Positions 53,721 through 62,887 are shown, numbered from the stretch's first letter. The stretch: DNA of 64,000 nucleotides from BNXB01 sp031556375 (GCA_031556375.1 JAVBTA010000003.1:108485-172484), one strand, 5' to 3'. Program-made: numbers and translations. The notes: a model not told the origin generated them from the letters alone.

Positions 53721-54878
53721 TTATTTCAAGTTTATTTTATTTTCTATCAATGCAATTCCCTCTATTTCAACCAATAATTCATCCCGGCATACATCAGCCA
53801 GGACATAACAAACCGGAACTTTCGCATATTTTACCTTTACTACATTACGTGCCGCTTCCAGATATTTACAGCCTTTCAGATATACCCGTAAAGAGCAGAT
53901 CCGGCCATATCCTTTCAACCCGGACTTAGATTCACTTAAGGTTTGACCGGATATCAAATGCTCTACATTTTCCAATGTAATCCTGGTCTGTTCTTCTATT
54001 CCAACGTCTGCAAGGCTATTTTCACCACGGATTGCAGCCGTTCCTGAGACATAAATCAATCCTGATCCGTTTTCTAAAACTAATTTGGCTCTCTCAAATT
54101 TAGGAGTCGTTTTCTGCTTCAATTCTTTATCTTCCTCCCCGATCAACACTTTTTCCGAATAACCGAATGCAGGCACCTGTAAGCTATTATCAAGCGGAAT
54201 TATCCGGTTTTCCGGAGTTGTAAAACAAAATGCTTCCAGATCGATCATTATTCCTCCGAAAGAAGTACCGATGCCTGTTGCCGCAGGAAAACCATTGTTC
54301 CAGATTGCAGAAGTATAGAAATGAGTTCTCGCATCATTAAAATCCTGATAATGCTGATGGGTTCCTTCTATTTTTGTGATTTGCTCTATATAATTCCATT
54401 GACGGACAATAGACGAAACCGGCATGTTTTCACAAATAAAAATGTCTTTTAATTTAGAAAAAACCTGATCTGACTGTGTCCTGATCGAGTTTTTTAATGA
54501 ATCTGCCAGAACTCCTCCGACAAACAGTTTTTTTGATTTTCCGTTTTGGAGAATAATATATGGTAAATCGTTTTGTTTCTTATAATGAACTTCTGTTCCG
54601 GCCTCCCACTCTGCCTCAAAAACTTCGAGGATTAAAGTATCCTGTTCCAGAGGAGGTTGAGCCACATAACTAAAAACCGGAGCTTTTTCTTCAAATTTAC
54701 GTTCTACAAACCGAGCAATTAACGTTAAATGCTTCTTGTACTCTTCGTTATCCGTTGGATTTCCGAAAAATACAAGTCTTATAATTGTTCCTGTTTCAAA
54801 ACCGGAATTAAATAAATAATCCAGTTGTTCTTCGATTGAATTTCCTTTACTTTGTATATAATTACACTTAATAAACAT
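53721..54878 (-). CDS. Chorismatase (FkbO/Hyg5)-like, RidA-fold protein
   Basis: 385 residues, cytoplasmic. The C-terminal half (about 180-380) carries chorismatase-family features: NDARTHFYTSAIWNNGFPAATGIG, then LIYVSGTAAIRGENS and EQTRITLENVEHLI, ending in a RidA/YjgF-like fold. Known members hydrolyse chorismate to pyruvate and hydroxybenzoate or dihydroxycyclohexadiene acids. No aromatic or secondary-metabolite genes surround it, so a different enol-ether or imine substrate is possible (inference). It starts two bases after the cytochrome gene stops. Confidence 0.75.
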   Translation of the reverse strand: MFIKCNYIQSKGNSIEEQLDYLFNSGFETGTIIRLVFFGNPTDNEEYKKHLTLIARFVERKFEEKAPVFSYVAQPPLEQDTLILEVFEAEWEAGTEVHYKKQNDLPYIILQNGKSKKLFVGGVLADSLKNSIRTQSDQVFSKLKDIFICENMPVSSIVRQWNYIEQITKIEGTHQHYQDFNDARTHFYTSAIWNNGFPAATGIGTSFGGIMIDLEAFCFTTPENRIIPLDNSLQVPAFGYSEKVLIGEEDKELKQKTTPKFERAKLVLENGSGLIYVSGTAAIRGENSLADVGIEEQTRITLENVEHLISGQTLSESKSGLKGYGRICSLRVYLKGCKYLEAARNVVKVKYAKVPVCYVLADVCRDELLVEIEGIALIENKINLK

Positions 54879-54880
54879 TA

Positions 54881-56677
54881 CTACAGAGAGTTAACATATT
54901 CCACCAATGCTTCGATTTCCTTTTTGGAAACCTTCTTATCGATCCCATGTTTATGTACCGTAAAGACATCCTCCATGGTTGCAGCTCTTCCATCGAAAAG
55001 ATAAGGAGCTGTACGCCAGGATTCTATCAACGTAGGGGTATCCCAACCAGTCTCAAATTCGATATCTTGTCCAATACGGTGCAGTTTCATATCTGTAAAA
55101 TAAACTCCGGAATGACATTCACCACAACTGAGCTTATCAAATATCTTTTTCCCTTGTTCTGCTTTTTCAGATAATTTTCCATTAACAAGATACGGGCTTG
55201 GAACCGGACGAAGCGATCTCAGATAGTCATCTACACAAACGGCCTTTTCTTCCGGGATCTCGGCAAACTGAATCAGTGCAAATCCCTTTCTTACAGCCAG
55301 ATCTGCAGATTCACGAATTCCGGAAATCATAGAAGGGGGAGTTACATGACTGTAAAGCATACTTTTACAGTTTTTCGGATTACCTATTCCATCGTTCATC
55401 AAATCCCAGTTCATCCCATCGGTTCTGGCATCCGGGTGACAACCGATACAGGATTGCCAACCCTGGAAACAGTATGCAGCATCATGGAAATATTTCTCTC
55501 CTTTATTTGCCGACGATTCAATCCGGTTTACGACTAAAGGACGATTTTCCACCTTATTGTCAGCTAAATTGAGAATATTTAATGTATCTGAAAAATAAGT
55601 CGGGATATATACTTTATCATTTGAAACGACAAAGTTTCGCGGACCGTTTCCTATCAATGAGATACGTTGTTTTAGTCCGTATAAAAAGCGTAAATCATAA
55701 TCCAGAGAAGATTTATCAGGATATGCGATAAATCTTTCAATCATCTTCGGATAATCGACAATGCTGATTTCATGGGTGCCGGAATGTGAAATAACAAGCT
55801 TATCCGGCGTACAGTGAATTCCCCAGATCCCGGCAGCGCCTCGTTCCGGATCATCCAACAGTATCGAGCCCAGATTTTCAAATTTTGCAGCATCTACTAT
55901 TGTAATCGCACTGGTATTCATCCAGCCTTGTTGCAATTGGTTGGTAGGCACCTGGAAACGTCCCAGATTGTGAGTAATGAAAACGTACTTTCCATCGGGA
56001 CTCAAACACATTCCTCGTAACGCATTACTTCCGTTTGCCAGTTGAATATCTTTTATTTTGGTGAAATTTTTCAGATCGATGACCGATACACAAGACGCGA
56101 CTGTGTCAATATCCGCACGTTGTTCAGGTAAATAGTTCGAAACAAATAAATACCGGTTATCCTGGCTAAGTACCGCGCATGCGGGCTCTCGTAAGACTTT
56201 TACGGTATTAACAACCTCCGCTTTTGACAGATCGATCTCACTGACAGTTGTCTGAAACTGATTCATGACATACAATGTCTTTCCATCGGAAGAAAGCACG
56301 GGAGAAGTAGCTCCGGAACCGGTTTCCAGAACTTTTTCCACAACTCCGCTTTCAAGATTCAGAAAATGTACCTCACCTATTGCTTCAAAAGTCGTAACAT
56401 AAGCATATTCACCCGAAGTAACAACTCCGGTTGGCGCTTGAGGAAATGTCCAGGTCTTCACCGGTTTATCAAAATCGACGTTATATAATTCTAATGTTTT
56501 ATTTCCTCTATTTGTTATCAGGAATTGATGGTTGTCTGTTTCTTTAATATCTGTGGGATAATGGGGATATGAAGCTTTATCAGCTTGATCACCAACTGAA
56601 GTAGAACTTAGAGATAAGGTTGTCAGACTTACCGCAACCAGCAGTATTAAATAAGGTATTAATGAATTTTTATACAT
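54881..56677 (-). CDS. Secreted YVTN beta-propeller with dihaem cytochrome c peroxidase-like domain
   Basis: 598 residues. Signal sequence/anchor (LIPYLILLVAVSLTTLSLSS). About 40-390 is a seven-bladed YVTN-type propeller (PVLSSDGKTLYVMNQFQTTVSEIDL, CLSPDGKYVFITHNLG). The C-terminal part has two c-type haem sites, CIGCH (410-414) and CGECH (518-522). A segment like bacterial cytochrome c peroxidase/MauG (TPTLIESWRTAPYLFDGRAATMEDVF) follows. A periplasmic redox enzyme or electron carrier is likely. Maturation would need CcsBA, whose gene lies at the other end of the cluster. Confidence 0.85.
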   Translation of the reverse strand: MYKNSLIPYLILLVAVSLTTLSLSSTSVGDQADKASYPHYPTDIKETDNHQFLITNRGNKTLELYNVDFDKPVKTWTFPQAPTGVVTSGEYAYVTTFEAIGEVHFLNLESGVVEKVLETGSGATSPVLSSDGKTLYVMNQFQTTVSEIDLSKAEVVNTVKVLREPACAVLSQDNRYLFVSNYLPEQRADIDTVASCVSVIDLKNFTKIKDIQLANGSNALRGMCLSPDGKYVFITHNLGRFQVPTNQLQQGWMNTSAITIVDAAKFENLGSILLDDPERGAAGIWGIHCTPDKLVISHSGTHEISIVDYPKMIERFIAYPDKSSLDYDLRFLYGLKQRISLIGNGPRNFVVSNDKVYIPTYFSDTLNILNLADNKVENRPLVVNRIESSANKGEKYFHDAAYCFQGWQSCIGCHPDARTDGMNWDLMNDGIGNPKNCKSMLYSHVTPPSMISGIRESADLAVRKGFALIQFAEIPEEKAVCVDDYLRSLRPVPSPYLVNGKLSEKAEQGKKIFDKLSCGECHSGVYFTDMKLHRIGQDIEFETGWDTPTLIESWRTAPYLFDGRAATMEDVFTVHKHGIDKKVSKKEIEALVEYVNSL

Positions 56678-56690
56678 CAGAATTTGTTTT

Positions 56691-57482
56691 TCATGTATTG
56701 CTATAACCTAACTCAAAAGAAATATTCTGAGTAATATTCTGTATTTCATTCGCAAACATCAGGATTGTTTCTCCCGGCAACCGGTCTTTCGGACCAGAGA
56801 TCCAGATAGATCCGCAAGGGGCATTACTATAATTGAATATAGGCACTCCTATGCATACAACTCCATTCAATTCTTCTTCCATATCGACAGCATAACCCAA
56901 TTTGCGGACTTTATCCAATTCCAGCAGATATGCTTCTTCTGTTGAGATTGTATTTCGGTTGTATATCTGATAATTCATTTTTGATAAATAGTCCTTCCTG
57001 GATTCTTCCGGCATAAACGCCATCATGGCTTTTCCCGGAGCCGAACAATGCAAATCGAATGATTTTCCCGGAGAGAGGACAAAGCAAAACGGATGTGTTC
57101 CTAAAACCTGTTCGATAAAAAGACCCTTATCCGTACCCATAACACCGAAACAAACTGTTTCTTTCACAATATCACGCAGTTCACGCATTTTAGGCAGTAC
57201 AACCTCTAACAGGCTGTGTTCCTGTATAGATTGAAAGCCTAAGATAAGCATTTTTCTTGAGAGTTTATATTTTTTTGACGAATTATTGTAGAGTAAGTAA
57301 CCTAATCTGACTAATGTATTAAGGATCCGGTAAGTTGTAGTCTGCGAAATATCGGCTTCATTTCTGATTTCCTGCAAAGTCATTCCCCTATTAGCATTGG
57401 CTAACAGTTCAAGTATTAATATTCCCTTTTCAAGATTGGGGACTTTGTAAGAATCGTCTAATTCTTCAGGTGTGTTTTTCAT
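56691..57482 (-). CDS. IclR-family transcriptional regulator
   Basis: 263 residues. The N-terminal winged helix (VPNLEKGILILELLANANRGMTLQEI, SQTTTYRILNTLVRLGYL) is followed by the effector domain (about 90-255: HCSAPGKAMMAFMPEES, ELNGVVCIGVPIFNY, GSIWISGPKDRL). It is the first gene of the minus-strand catabolic cluster, 13 bases before the cytochrome gene, so it probably controls its own operon in response to a small-molecule substrate. I start at ATG 57482; two ATGs further upstream only lengthen a non-conserved leader and approach the promoter. Confidence 0.92.
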   Translation of the reverse strand: MKNTPEELDDSYKVPNLEKGILILELLANANRGMTLQEIRNEADISQTTTYRILNTLVRLGYLLYNNSSKKYKLSRKMLILGFQSIQEHSLLEVVLPKMRELRDIVKETVCFGVMGTDKGLFIEQVLGTHPFCFVLSPGKSFDLHCSAPGKAMMAFMPEESRKDYLSKMNYQIYNRNTISTEEAYLLELDKVRKLGYAVDMEEELNGVVCIGVPIFNYSNAPCGSIWISGPKDRLPGETILMFANEIQNITQNISFELGYSNT

Positions 57483-57509
57483 ATTTGAAATCATTTTCCA
57501 GATTCGAAA

Positions 57510-57517
57510 CAAAAATA
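57510..57517 (-). promoter_or_regulatory. -7 box for the IclR-led operon
   Basis: TATTTTTG on the minus strand, 28 bases before the start at 57482. A TTG (minus strand, 57544-57546) lies 26 bases further upstream, somewhat wide. Confidence 0.5.
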
Positions 57518-57546
57518 AGCATTTCAAATGAATGTTTTAAATTCAA

Positions 57547-57566
57547 TTAGTTAAATTTAGTTAAAT
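57547..57566. promoter_or_regulatory. Tandem 10-bp direct repeat, candidate IclR operator
   Basis: TTAGTTAAAT occurs twice in succession, exactly one helical turn apart, about 30 bases upstream of the -7 box of the IclR-led operon. Placement suggests a regulator-binding site. Confidence 0.5.
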
Positions 57567-57580
57567 ATCAATCAACAAGC

Positions 57581-57913
57581 CTAAATATTGTCAATTGGAT
57601 TCCAGAATATTTGCTTCCAGTTTTTAATCCGGTTGTTAGCAACCTCAATCCCCTCGTTTTCCAACAATTTTTGCATTTCCCCACCAGTACCAAATACTTC
57701 ACTGGCGGTTAATATCCCCTGGCTATTCACAACACGATGAGCCGGAATACCTGTTTCAACAGAATTACATTCACTCATAATCTTTCCGACTTTTCTGGAC
57801 CAATTAGGATATCCCACAGCCTTAGCGATGGCTCCGTAGCTCGTTGCACGGCCATAAGGTATAAGTTTTACAATATCGTAAACCGCTTGACTGAGAGATT
57901 CCTTTCCTGCCAT
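57581..57913 (-). CDS. Alkyltransferase-like protein (MGMT fold, no catalytic cysteine)
   Basis: 110 residues of the DNA-binding MGMT domain (YDIVKLIPYGRATSYGAIAKAVG). The alkyl-acceptor motif PCHRV is PAHRV here (alanine 58), so it cannot remove alkyl groups. Alkyltransferase-like proteins bind alkylated guanine and hand it to nucleotide excision repair; their cysteine is usually replaced by tryptophan or alanine. Convergence or operon links are not clear; it lies downstream of the unknown two-gene unit by 38 bases. Confidence 0.9.
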   Translation of the reverse strand: MAGKESLSQAVYDIVKLIPYGRATSYGAIAKAVGYPNWSRKVGKIMSECNSVETGIPAHRVVNSQGILTASEVFGTGGEMQKLLENEGIEVANNRIKNWKQIFWNPIDNI

Positions 57914-57951
57914 TGAGACTATTTTACAGATAAATTACCATCAAATTAATC

Positions 57952-60459
57952 TTATTTTATTGAACTTAAGAAATGACGTAATCCCGGGCACTCATACATC
58001 CTGAAAGCTTTTGTTTGGTTATACCGGGAAAAACGGGTTCCATATTCTAATGCCAATGTTTTATCTTTCTCGGCATTCAAAAACTCATAGCAATGCCTGT
58101 GAATATACGAAAGCATAACCAACACATAAGCACGTTGTTCATCGTTCACAGCATCTTTCAAAGCTTTCTCATAATAATTACGGGCAATACCGGCTGTCAT
58201 ATAATCGCGCATCCATTGAGGTAAACAATCTATCCTTGAATAGTACAAATCACCTGTATCCGAACCATAACGGATCATCATCCAGGCATTTCCCCAATAC
58301 GAGGTGTTAAAATAAGCATTACCAAGTTTGATATAACAATCTACAGCTTTGGATTTATCGGATGATGCCTGTTTTTCCAGATCAATCAATTCCTTTACAA
58401 AATCAGCTTTATTGAAATGATAATCGAATCGACGGTACTTATTTGCTCTGAGTCCTTTAGGAACAAACGGATCTTCATTCAAATAAGTAGAAAATGATAA
58501 ATGATTAGAGTTCCAGTAATCCTGAGGCATAGACGCGAAAGTTGTGTACGCCAGTTGCAGATCATTATTACGGAATGCCAGTGTTCCTTTCAGATCCTTA
58601 TAAGCATTCACTGAACCAAGAGGCTGAGCACAAAGATACTCTTCAAAAGGAGACTTGTTTTTCTTTTCCAGGAGATCAATCATTATATCCATATCGGCAA
58701 TAGTCGCATTTTTATCAAAATATTCAAGTGACGAATACACATCTCCAGTACGATATTCCCTGATATACCAGTCATTTTCGCCTTCTGACCACCAATTTCC
58801 TATTGAATGTCGGTAAACATCTGATTTTAAGCGCATAAGATTACCATATACCCGATTGTTTTTCTTATAATATTCAGTAGATAAAGACGATATAAGCGTA
58901 TACAGCATCTGTTTATTCTCATAATCCGGAGTCGAAACCTTTTCCATATCCGTTATATTTTTCAGAAATACAGATTGAAATGCATCTGATTCAATATCTT
59001 GTGTTTTAATGGCAATCCAAATTGTTTCCAGCTTCTTTTGTAATTGAATCGTCGGATTGGCTTTATCCGATACCATAGAAAGGTATTTCTTTGCTTCAAT
59101 TGCATTTTCCTGCAACAATGATATATGTGCAAGGCTTATTGCATAAAAATCCTTTGTTTCGCCTTTGGATTCGGATAGTACCTGTATAAGTAATGATTTC
59201 AACTGATCCATATACTGTTGATCCGTTAAAAGATTCTCTGCCTGCAATTGTTTAGTCGTTTCATCTTCTTGTTCTTCCTGAACATCTTCCGGGTGTTCTC
59301 TTTTATATTCTTCCATCCATGAATCATAGTATGCACAATGAAAAGGATCTGAGTTCGAATACGAAAATTTATCATAGAAAAGAGGTGTAATCAACCAATC
59401 TTCCAGTTTATTTATTTCTCTTAATATCAGAAACGGAATGAATTTGTTCTGTTTATCAAGAGAATACGCTTTACAGATCTGTTCTAGAGCCCTTCCCGGA
59501 TTTTTAACCGATTCCATGACAATTGCAACACTTTGTTCCGGGTTTGTCAACGATTCGGGATTATAACCGTCAGTAAACAACTGTACACAACGGAATTTCT
59601 TTTCATCACTATTGGAAAAAACCTGAATAAAATAACGATAACGGTCATTTTCATCAACCGAAGTCCACATAGCTCGGAATAAACCGGCCCAAATACTCAT
59701 CAGATTATTTGGATCTACTTTTCCGAAATATTTATTATAAACAACGTCGAGAGGATCAATACCGGGTAATTGTCCTACCTGATACAGCAAACGGCAAACC
59801 TGGAAAGCGTAACGTTGTTGTAGAAAACGGGAAGAAGCGGCGTTCAGATCCTTCCAGGCTGTTCTCAATAACTCTTTTTTTATTTTACTCCTGGCATCAT
59901 CACCAATATTTTCATGTGATTCAGACCTGTAATAGTATTGCCCATAAGTCGACGGACTATCCCACTCTTCAAAACGGGAATTCCCTCCGACTTCGGTCAA
60001 TTCCATATTTTTTGCAAAGATCATGTAATCGAGTAGATCTTTATTCTCTTTTTTCAGAAGAAACTGAATAAAAGTATTTCCGAAAAAATTCTCTTCCCAG
60101 GCATTATTCCTGAAAGCTTTCATAAAGAGTCTTCCATCAGTATTGTATTGTGTAGTATAAATATCTTCCAATACCACAGATTTATCGCATATAGCTAACC
60201 ATTCGGAACAGTTACGATAACGATCGTTTTCATTGATGTCTGTATTCAGACCATCATAAGTCAGACGATAATACACACTGCTCATTGTGTAATTAAACGG
60301 ACCCATACTACGCATTCCCGGTAAGGTGGCACGAAACATCATGGCACGGAAGTCGGCCTCAGACTCATAATAGCCGCATGAATTCATTGGTTGAGCCAAC
60401 AGTAACAGGATATTACTTAGAAAAAGTGTTATATATATTCTTGATTTCATCTGTTCCAT
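57952..60459 (-). CDS. Large secreted protein of unknown function, helical repeats
   Basis: 835 residues, not recognised. The signal peptide (RIYITLFLSNILLLLAQPMNSC) could end at a lipobox-like NSC. The body is alpha-helical and rich in Tyr, Asp and Glu, with TPR/Sel1-like stretches (FYAISLAHISLLQENAIEAKKYL, CYIKLGNAYFNTSYWGNAW). A charged low-complexity turn (HPEDVQEEQEDETTKQ) lies mid-way. Its 5' end overlaps the stop of the lipoprotein gene by 47 bases (38 if ATG 60450 is used), so translation is coupled and the products likely act together in the envelope. Confidence 0.8.
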   Translation of the reverse strand: MEQMKSRIYITLFLSNILLLLAQPMNSCGYYESEADFRAMMFRATLPGMRSMGPFNYTMSSVYYRLTYDGLNTDINENDRYRNCSEWLAICDKSVVLEDIYTTQYNTDGRLFMKAFRNNAWEENFFGNTFIQFLLKKENKDLLDYMIFAKNMELTEVGGNSRFEEWDSPSTYGQYYYRSESHENIGDDARSKIKKELLRTAWKDLNAASSRFLQQRYAFQVCRLLYQVGQLPGIDPLDVVYNKYFGKVDPNNLMSIWAGLFRAMWTSVDENDRYRYFIQVFSNSDEKKFRCVQLFTDGYNPESLTNPEQSVAIVMESVKNPGRALEQICKAYSLDKQNKFIPFLILREINKLEDWLITPLFYDKFSYSNSDPFHCAYYDSWMEEYKREHPEDVQEEQEDETTKQLQAENLLTDQQYMDQLKSLLIQVLSESKGETKDFYAISLAHISLLQENAIEAKKYLSMVSDKANPTIQLQKKLETIWIAIKTQDIESDAFQSVFLKNITDMEKVSTPDYENKQMLYTLISSLSTEYYKKNNRVYGNLMRLKSDVYRHSIGNWWSEGENDWYIREYRTGDVYSSLEYFDKNATIADMDIMIDLLEKKNKSPFEEYLCAQPLGSVNAYKDLKGTLAFRNNDLQLAYTTFASMPQDYWNSNHLSFSTYLNEDPFVPKGLRANKYRRFDYHFNKADFVKELIDLEKQASSDKSKAVDCYIKLGNAYFNTSYWGNAWMMIRYGSDTGDLYYSRIDCLPQWMRDYMTAGIARNYYEKALKDAVNDEQRAYVLVMLSYIHRHCYEFLNAEKDKTLALEYGTRFSRYNQTKAFRMYECPGLRHFLSSIK

Positions 60460-61522
60460 AATTATTTATATACGATTTGTTCCACGAAAAGAAAGTGATC
60501 CGGGAGGATTTGTCTTTCGGAATCTCAGAATCCAAATAATCAGCCATTTGCTTTAATTCATCTTTCGAAACCTCCTCTACACGGATAATATCTCCTTTCC
60601 GAATGAAAAAATTCCCGATAACCTTGTCTACCAATGACCGATAACGTCCTTTGCCCATATCCTCATATTCTATAAAATTATCGGCATATTCTTTTTGCGT
60701 AGCATTACCTAGCAGTCCTATAAATTTCTCATTACGAAATAGCACAGCCCAACTAAATACCGGCAAAGCAACATCCAACGTCACCGGATATTTCTTTCCG
60801 GAAACATATTTTTTCAATTCGTTCATAGAGGCAATCGAATTCTCAACATTGAAATCATTGGCTGTCTGCATATTATAACACATCAATAAACAACGGTCTA
60901 CAGGTGGAACATCTTCCGGTTTATTTCGTTTGTATTGCCATAAACGTAGAGTGACAGTAATATTTTTGCCGGAAAAATCTTTTTTAAGGCATTTGAGGAA
61001 GTAGAAAAACTTATCCCTTGTTCCTTCAGTCCAATCACAATCGATCAACACTTCGGAATAACGATCTTTGTATTCATCTGCAATAGAAAGTCTTATGGAA
61101 TCATTGTGTTCAGAATTGAGATATTCTATGTTCCGGTTGTAATAAGCCTGATTCCCAAAATTTGCGCTGATTTCCTCTACCCTTTTCCTGACACGGGTAC
61201 TGAGAAGTTCCAAATCTTTATTTGAACTCTTTTCAAATACCTTATTGGTAAAGAATACTGATGGTGTGAAATTCAAAGGGATTGAATCGTTGGTAGTAAG
61301 GGAGGCCATGGGTTTAGCTTCTTCGGAAAGAGGATCCCAGTCTACATCAAAATAACGGATATACATATGGTTGATATCCAGGTCTTTTACCAGGGTCGTA
61401 TCAAGATTGAACGAGGTATCCCAATAACAGAAAGAGCGTTGCTCGGATGAAGAACGGTTCGATGATGGCTGGCAAGAGAATAAAATAACTACCAGAAGAA
61501 ATAATAGAGAAGGTTTGTTCAT
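60413..61522 (-). CDS. Lipoprotein with possible TIM-barrel domain, function unknown
   Basis: 369 residues from ATG 61522 (another ATG lies five codons upstream). Lipoprotein signal LLFLLVVILFSCQP. Alternating strand-like segments (NHMYIRYFDVDWD, SEVLIDCDWTEGTRDKFFYFL, ITVTLRLWQYKR, CLLMCYNM, PVTLDVALPVFSWAVLF) follow the rhythm of a beta/alpha barrel and recall GH18-like or DUF3142-type proteins. I see no certain catalytic DxxDxDxE motif. It forms a two-gene unit with the 835-residue protein. Confidence 0.78.
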   Translation of the reverse strand: MNKPSLLFLLVVILFSCQPSSNRSSSEQRSFCYWDTSFNLDTTLVKDLDINHMYIRYFDVDWDPLSEEAKPMASLTTNDSIPLNFTPSVFFTNKVFEKSSNKDLELLSTRVRKRVEEISANFGNQAYYNRNIEYLNSEHNDSIRLSIADEYKDRYSEVLIDCDWTEGTRDKFFYFLKCLKKDFSGKNITVTLRLWQYKRNKPEDVPPVDRCLLMCYNMQTANDFNVENSIASMNELKKYVSGKKYPVTLDVALPVFSWAVLFRNEKFIGLLGNATQKEYADNFIEYEDMGKGRYRSLVDKVIGNFFIRKGDIIRVEEVSKDELKQMADYLDSEIPKDKSSRITFFSWNKSYINNYGTDEIKNIYNTFSK

Positions 61523-61609
61523 ATACAAATTACACATTAGCTGATCTATAAACTGACGTAAAAGTAATATTATTTTTTCAAAGGAGAGCTTTATTCTGGA
61601 TATTACAAT

Positions 61610-61745
61610 CCTGAGTTAATAGACCGAAGCGGAGGATTGGAAGAAATGATAGAATGTTTTGCCCTTATCACCTATGTTAATGAGAATAAGCTACAAGACT
61701 ATCTGGAACTGTTTAACAAACAAGCTCTTTATCAAACTGATACTA
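61610..61745 (+). other. Short coding-like fragment
   Basis: The plus-strand frame through 61637 reads NPELIDRSGGLEEMIECF, then ALITYVNENKLQDYLELF. It has protein-like composition but no proper start (a stop lies at 61565) and then runs antisense into the rhuM remnant. It may be a gene fragment left from an old insertion. I cannot name the family. Confidence 0.3.
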
Positions 61746-62643
61746 TTCTTTCGGTTTGTCTTGCTTCCCTTCAATTCGTTTTATCTCTTTATCGAAGTCG
61801 GATTCAATTCCATTGTCATGGGGATGTGTCTTTTTGCCCGGTCTTCTACTAAATCCAAATAAGCGTTGACAATACGACCTAACGATTCCATTTCGATTTC
61901 AGTCAGGTAGTTTTTAGCAATAGAAACATCCGTTTTCACTATTTTGCCATCAGTACTTTTTTCCCATGAAGTAAACCCATGTGTTTTTTTTCTGCATTCG
62001 CCCTTGTTATAATAAGTTCGGCAGCCGTATGACCGTGAACGGCATAGTGCAGTTTGTTTTGGACTTTGGCAAAAAACTCTTTTGTGGTTACAGCATCTTT
62101 GTTGTAATCCATTGCTGTGGCGTAAATATCCGTTATCTTTTGGTAAAAACGGCGTTCGCTCAATCGGATTTTACGGATTTCGACGAGCAGGTGTTCAAAA
62201 TAATCTTCATTGAGAAAAGAACCATTTTCCATTCGCTTTTTATCGATAATATAACCCCGAATAGCGTAATCACGCAAAACGGATGTCGCCCATTGGCGGA
62301 ATTGCGTTGCCCTTTGAGAATTGACACGATAACCGATTGAAATTATGGCATCAAGGTTGTAAAATTCAACATCACGGGTAACTTGTCGATTACCTTCGGT
62401 TTGAACTTGTGCAAAAATTGCACAAGTTGCTTCTTTTATCAATTCTCCTTCTTGATAAATATTTGCCAAATACTTAGTAATAACACTTCTGTCTACATCA
62501 AACAATGAGGCAATCAGTTTTTGAGTAAGCCAAACAGTATTATCCTGAATACGTACTTCAATGGTATCTCCGCCAGATTGGCTTGTGAATACCAAAAATT
62601 CGGCAGTGCTATTTCGGATTTGGAATTTCTTTTTTTTAGTCAT
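61743..62643 (-). pseudogene. rhuM: Broken rhuM gene (RhuM/Fic-associated virulence family)
   Basis: The RhuM N-terminal two thirds are intact from ATG 62643 (VWLTQKLIASLFDVDRSVITKY, YNLDAIISIGYRVNSQRATQFR, RRFYQKITDIY, NAEKKHMGL). Around 61971-61975 one base is missing: the frame runs to a stop at 61939, while the family sequence continues in another frame (TSWEKSTDGKIVKTDVSIA, NYLTEIEMESLGRIVNAYLD, RAKRHIPMTME). Near 61806 there is a second change of frame with about 50 residues missing, after which the normal C-terminus appears (ESDFDKEIKRIEG, stop at 61743). The function of RhuM is not established. Confidence 0.85.
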
Positions 62644-62692
62644 AATGCTATCATTATTCAGTATGTAATCTTACATTATCAATATAAGTTTT

Positions 62693-62700
62693 CAAAGTTA
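62693..62700 (-). promoter_or_regulatory. -7 box of the rhuM remnant
   Basis: TAACTTTG on the minus strand, 50 bases before the rhuM ATG. Confidence 0.5.
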
Positions 62701-62887
62701 AAAAAAATAGTAATTTGAAATAGCTATTATTCCCATTCTTCTATATTCATTGTCTATCACTTCCGAATATATTTCCTGAAACCCAAATTACTATCTCCAT
62801 TATTATCTATCAATTCGTGTGTAAAAATTGAGGTTGTCCTTGATCCCTTTCCATCCTATTTCAAAAGTTGTGTCAAATTGTGTGTAC

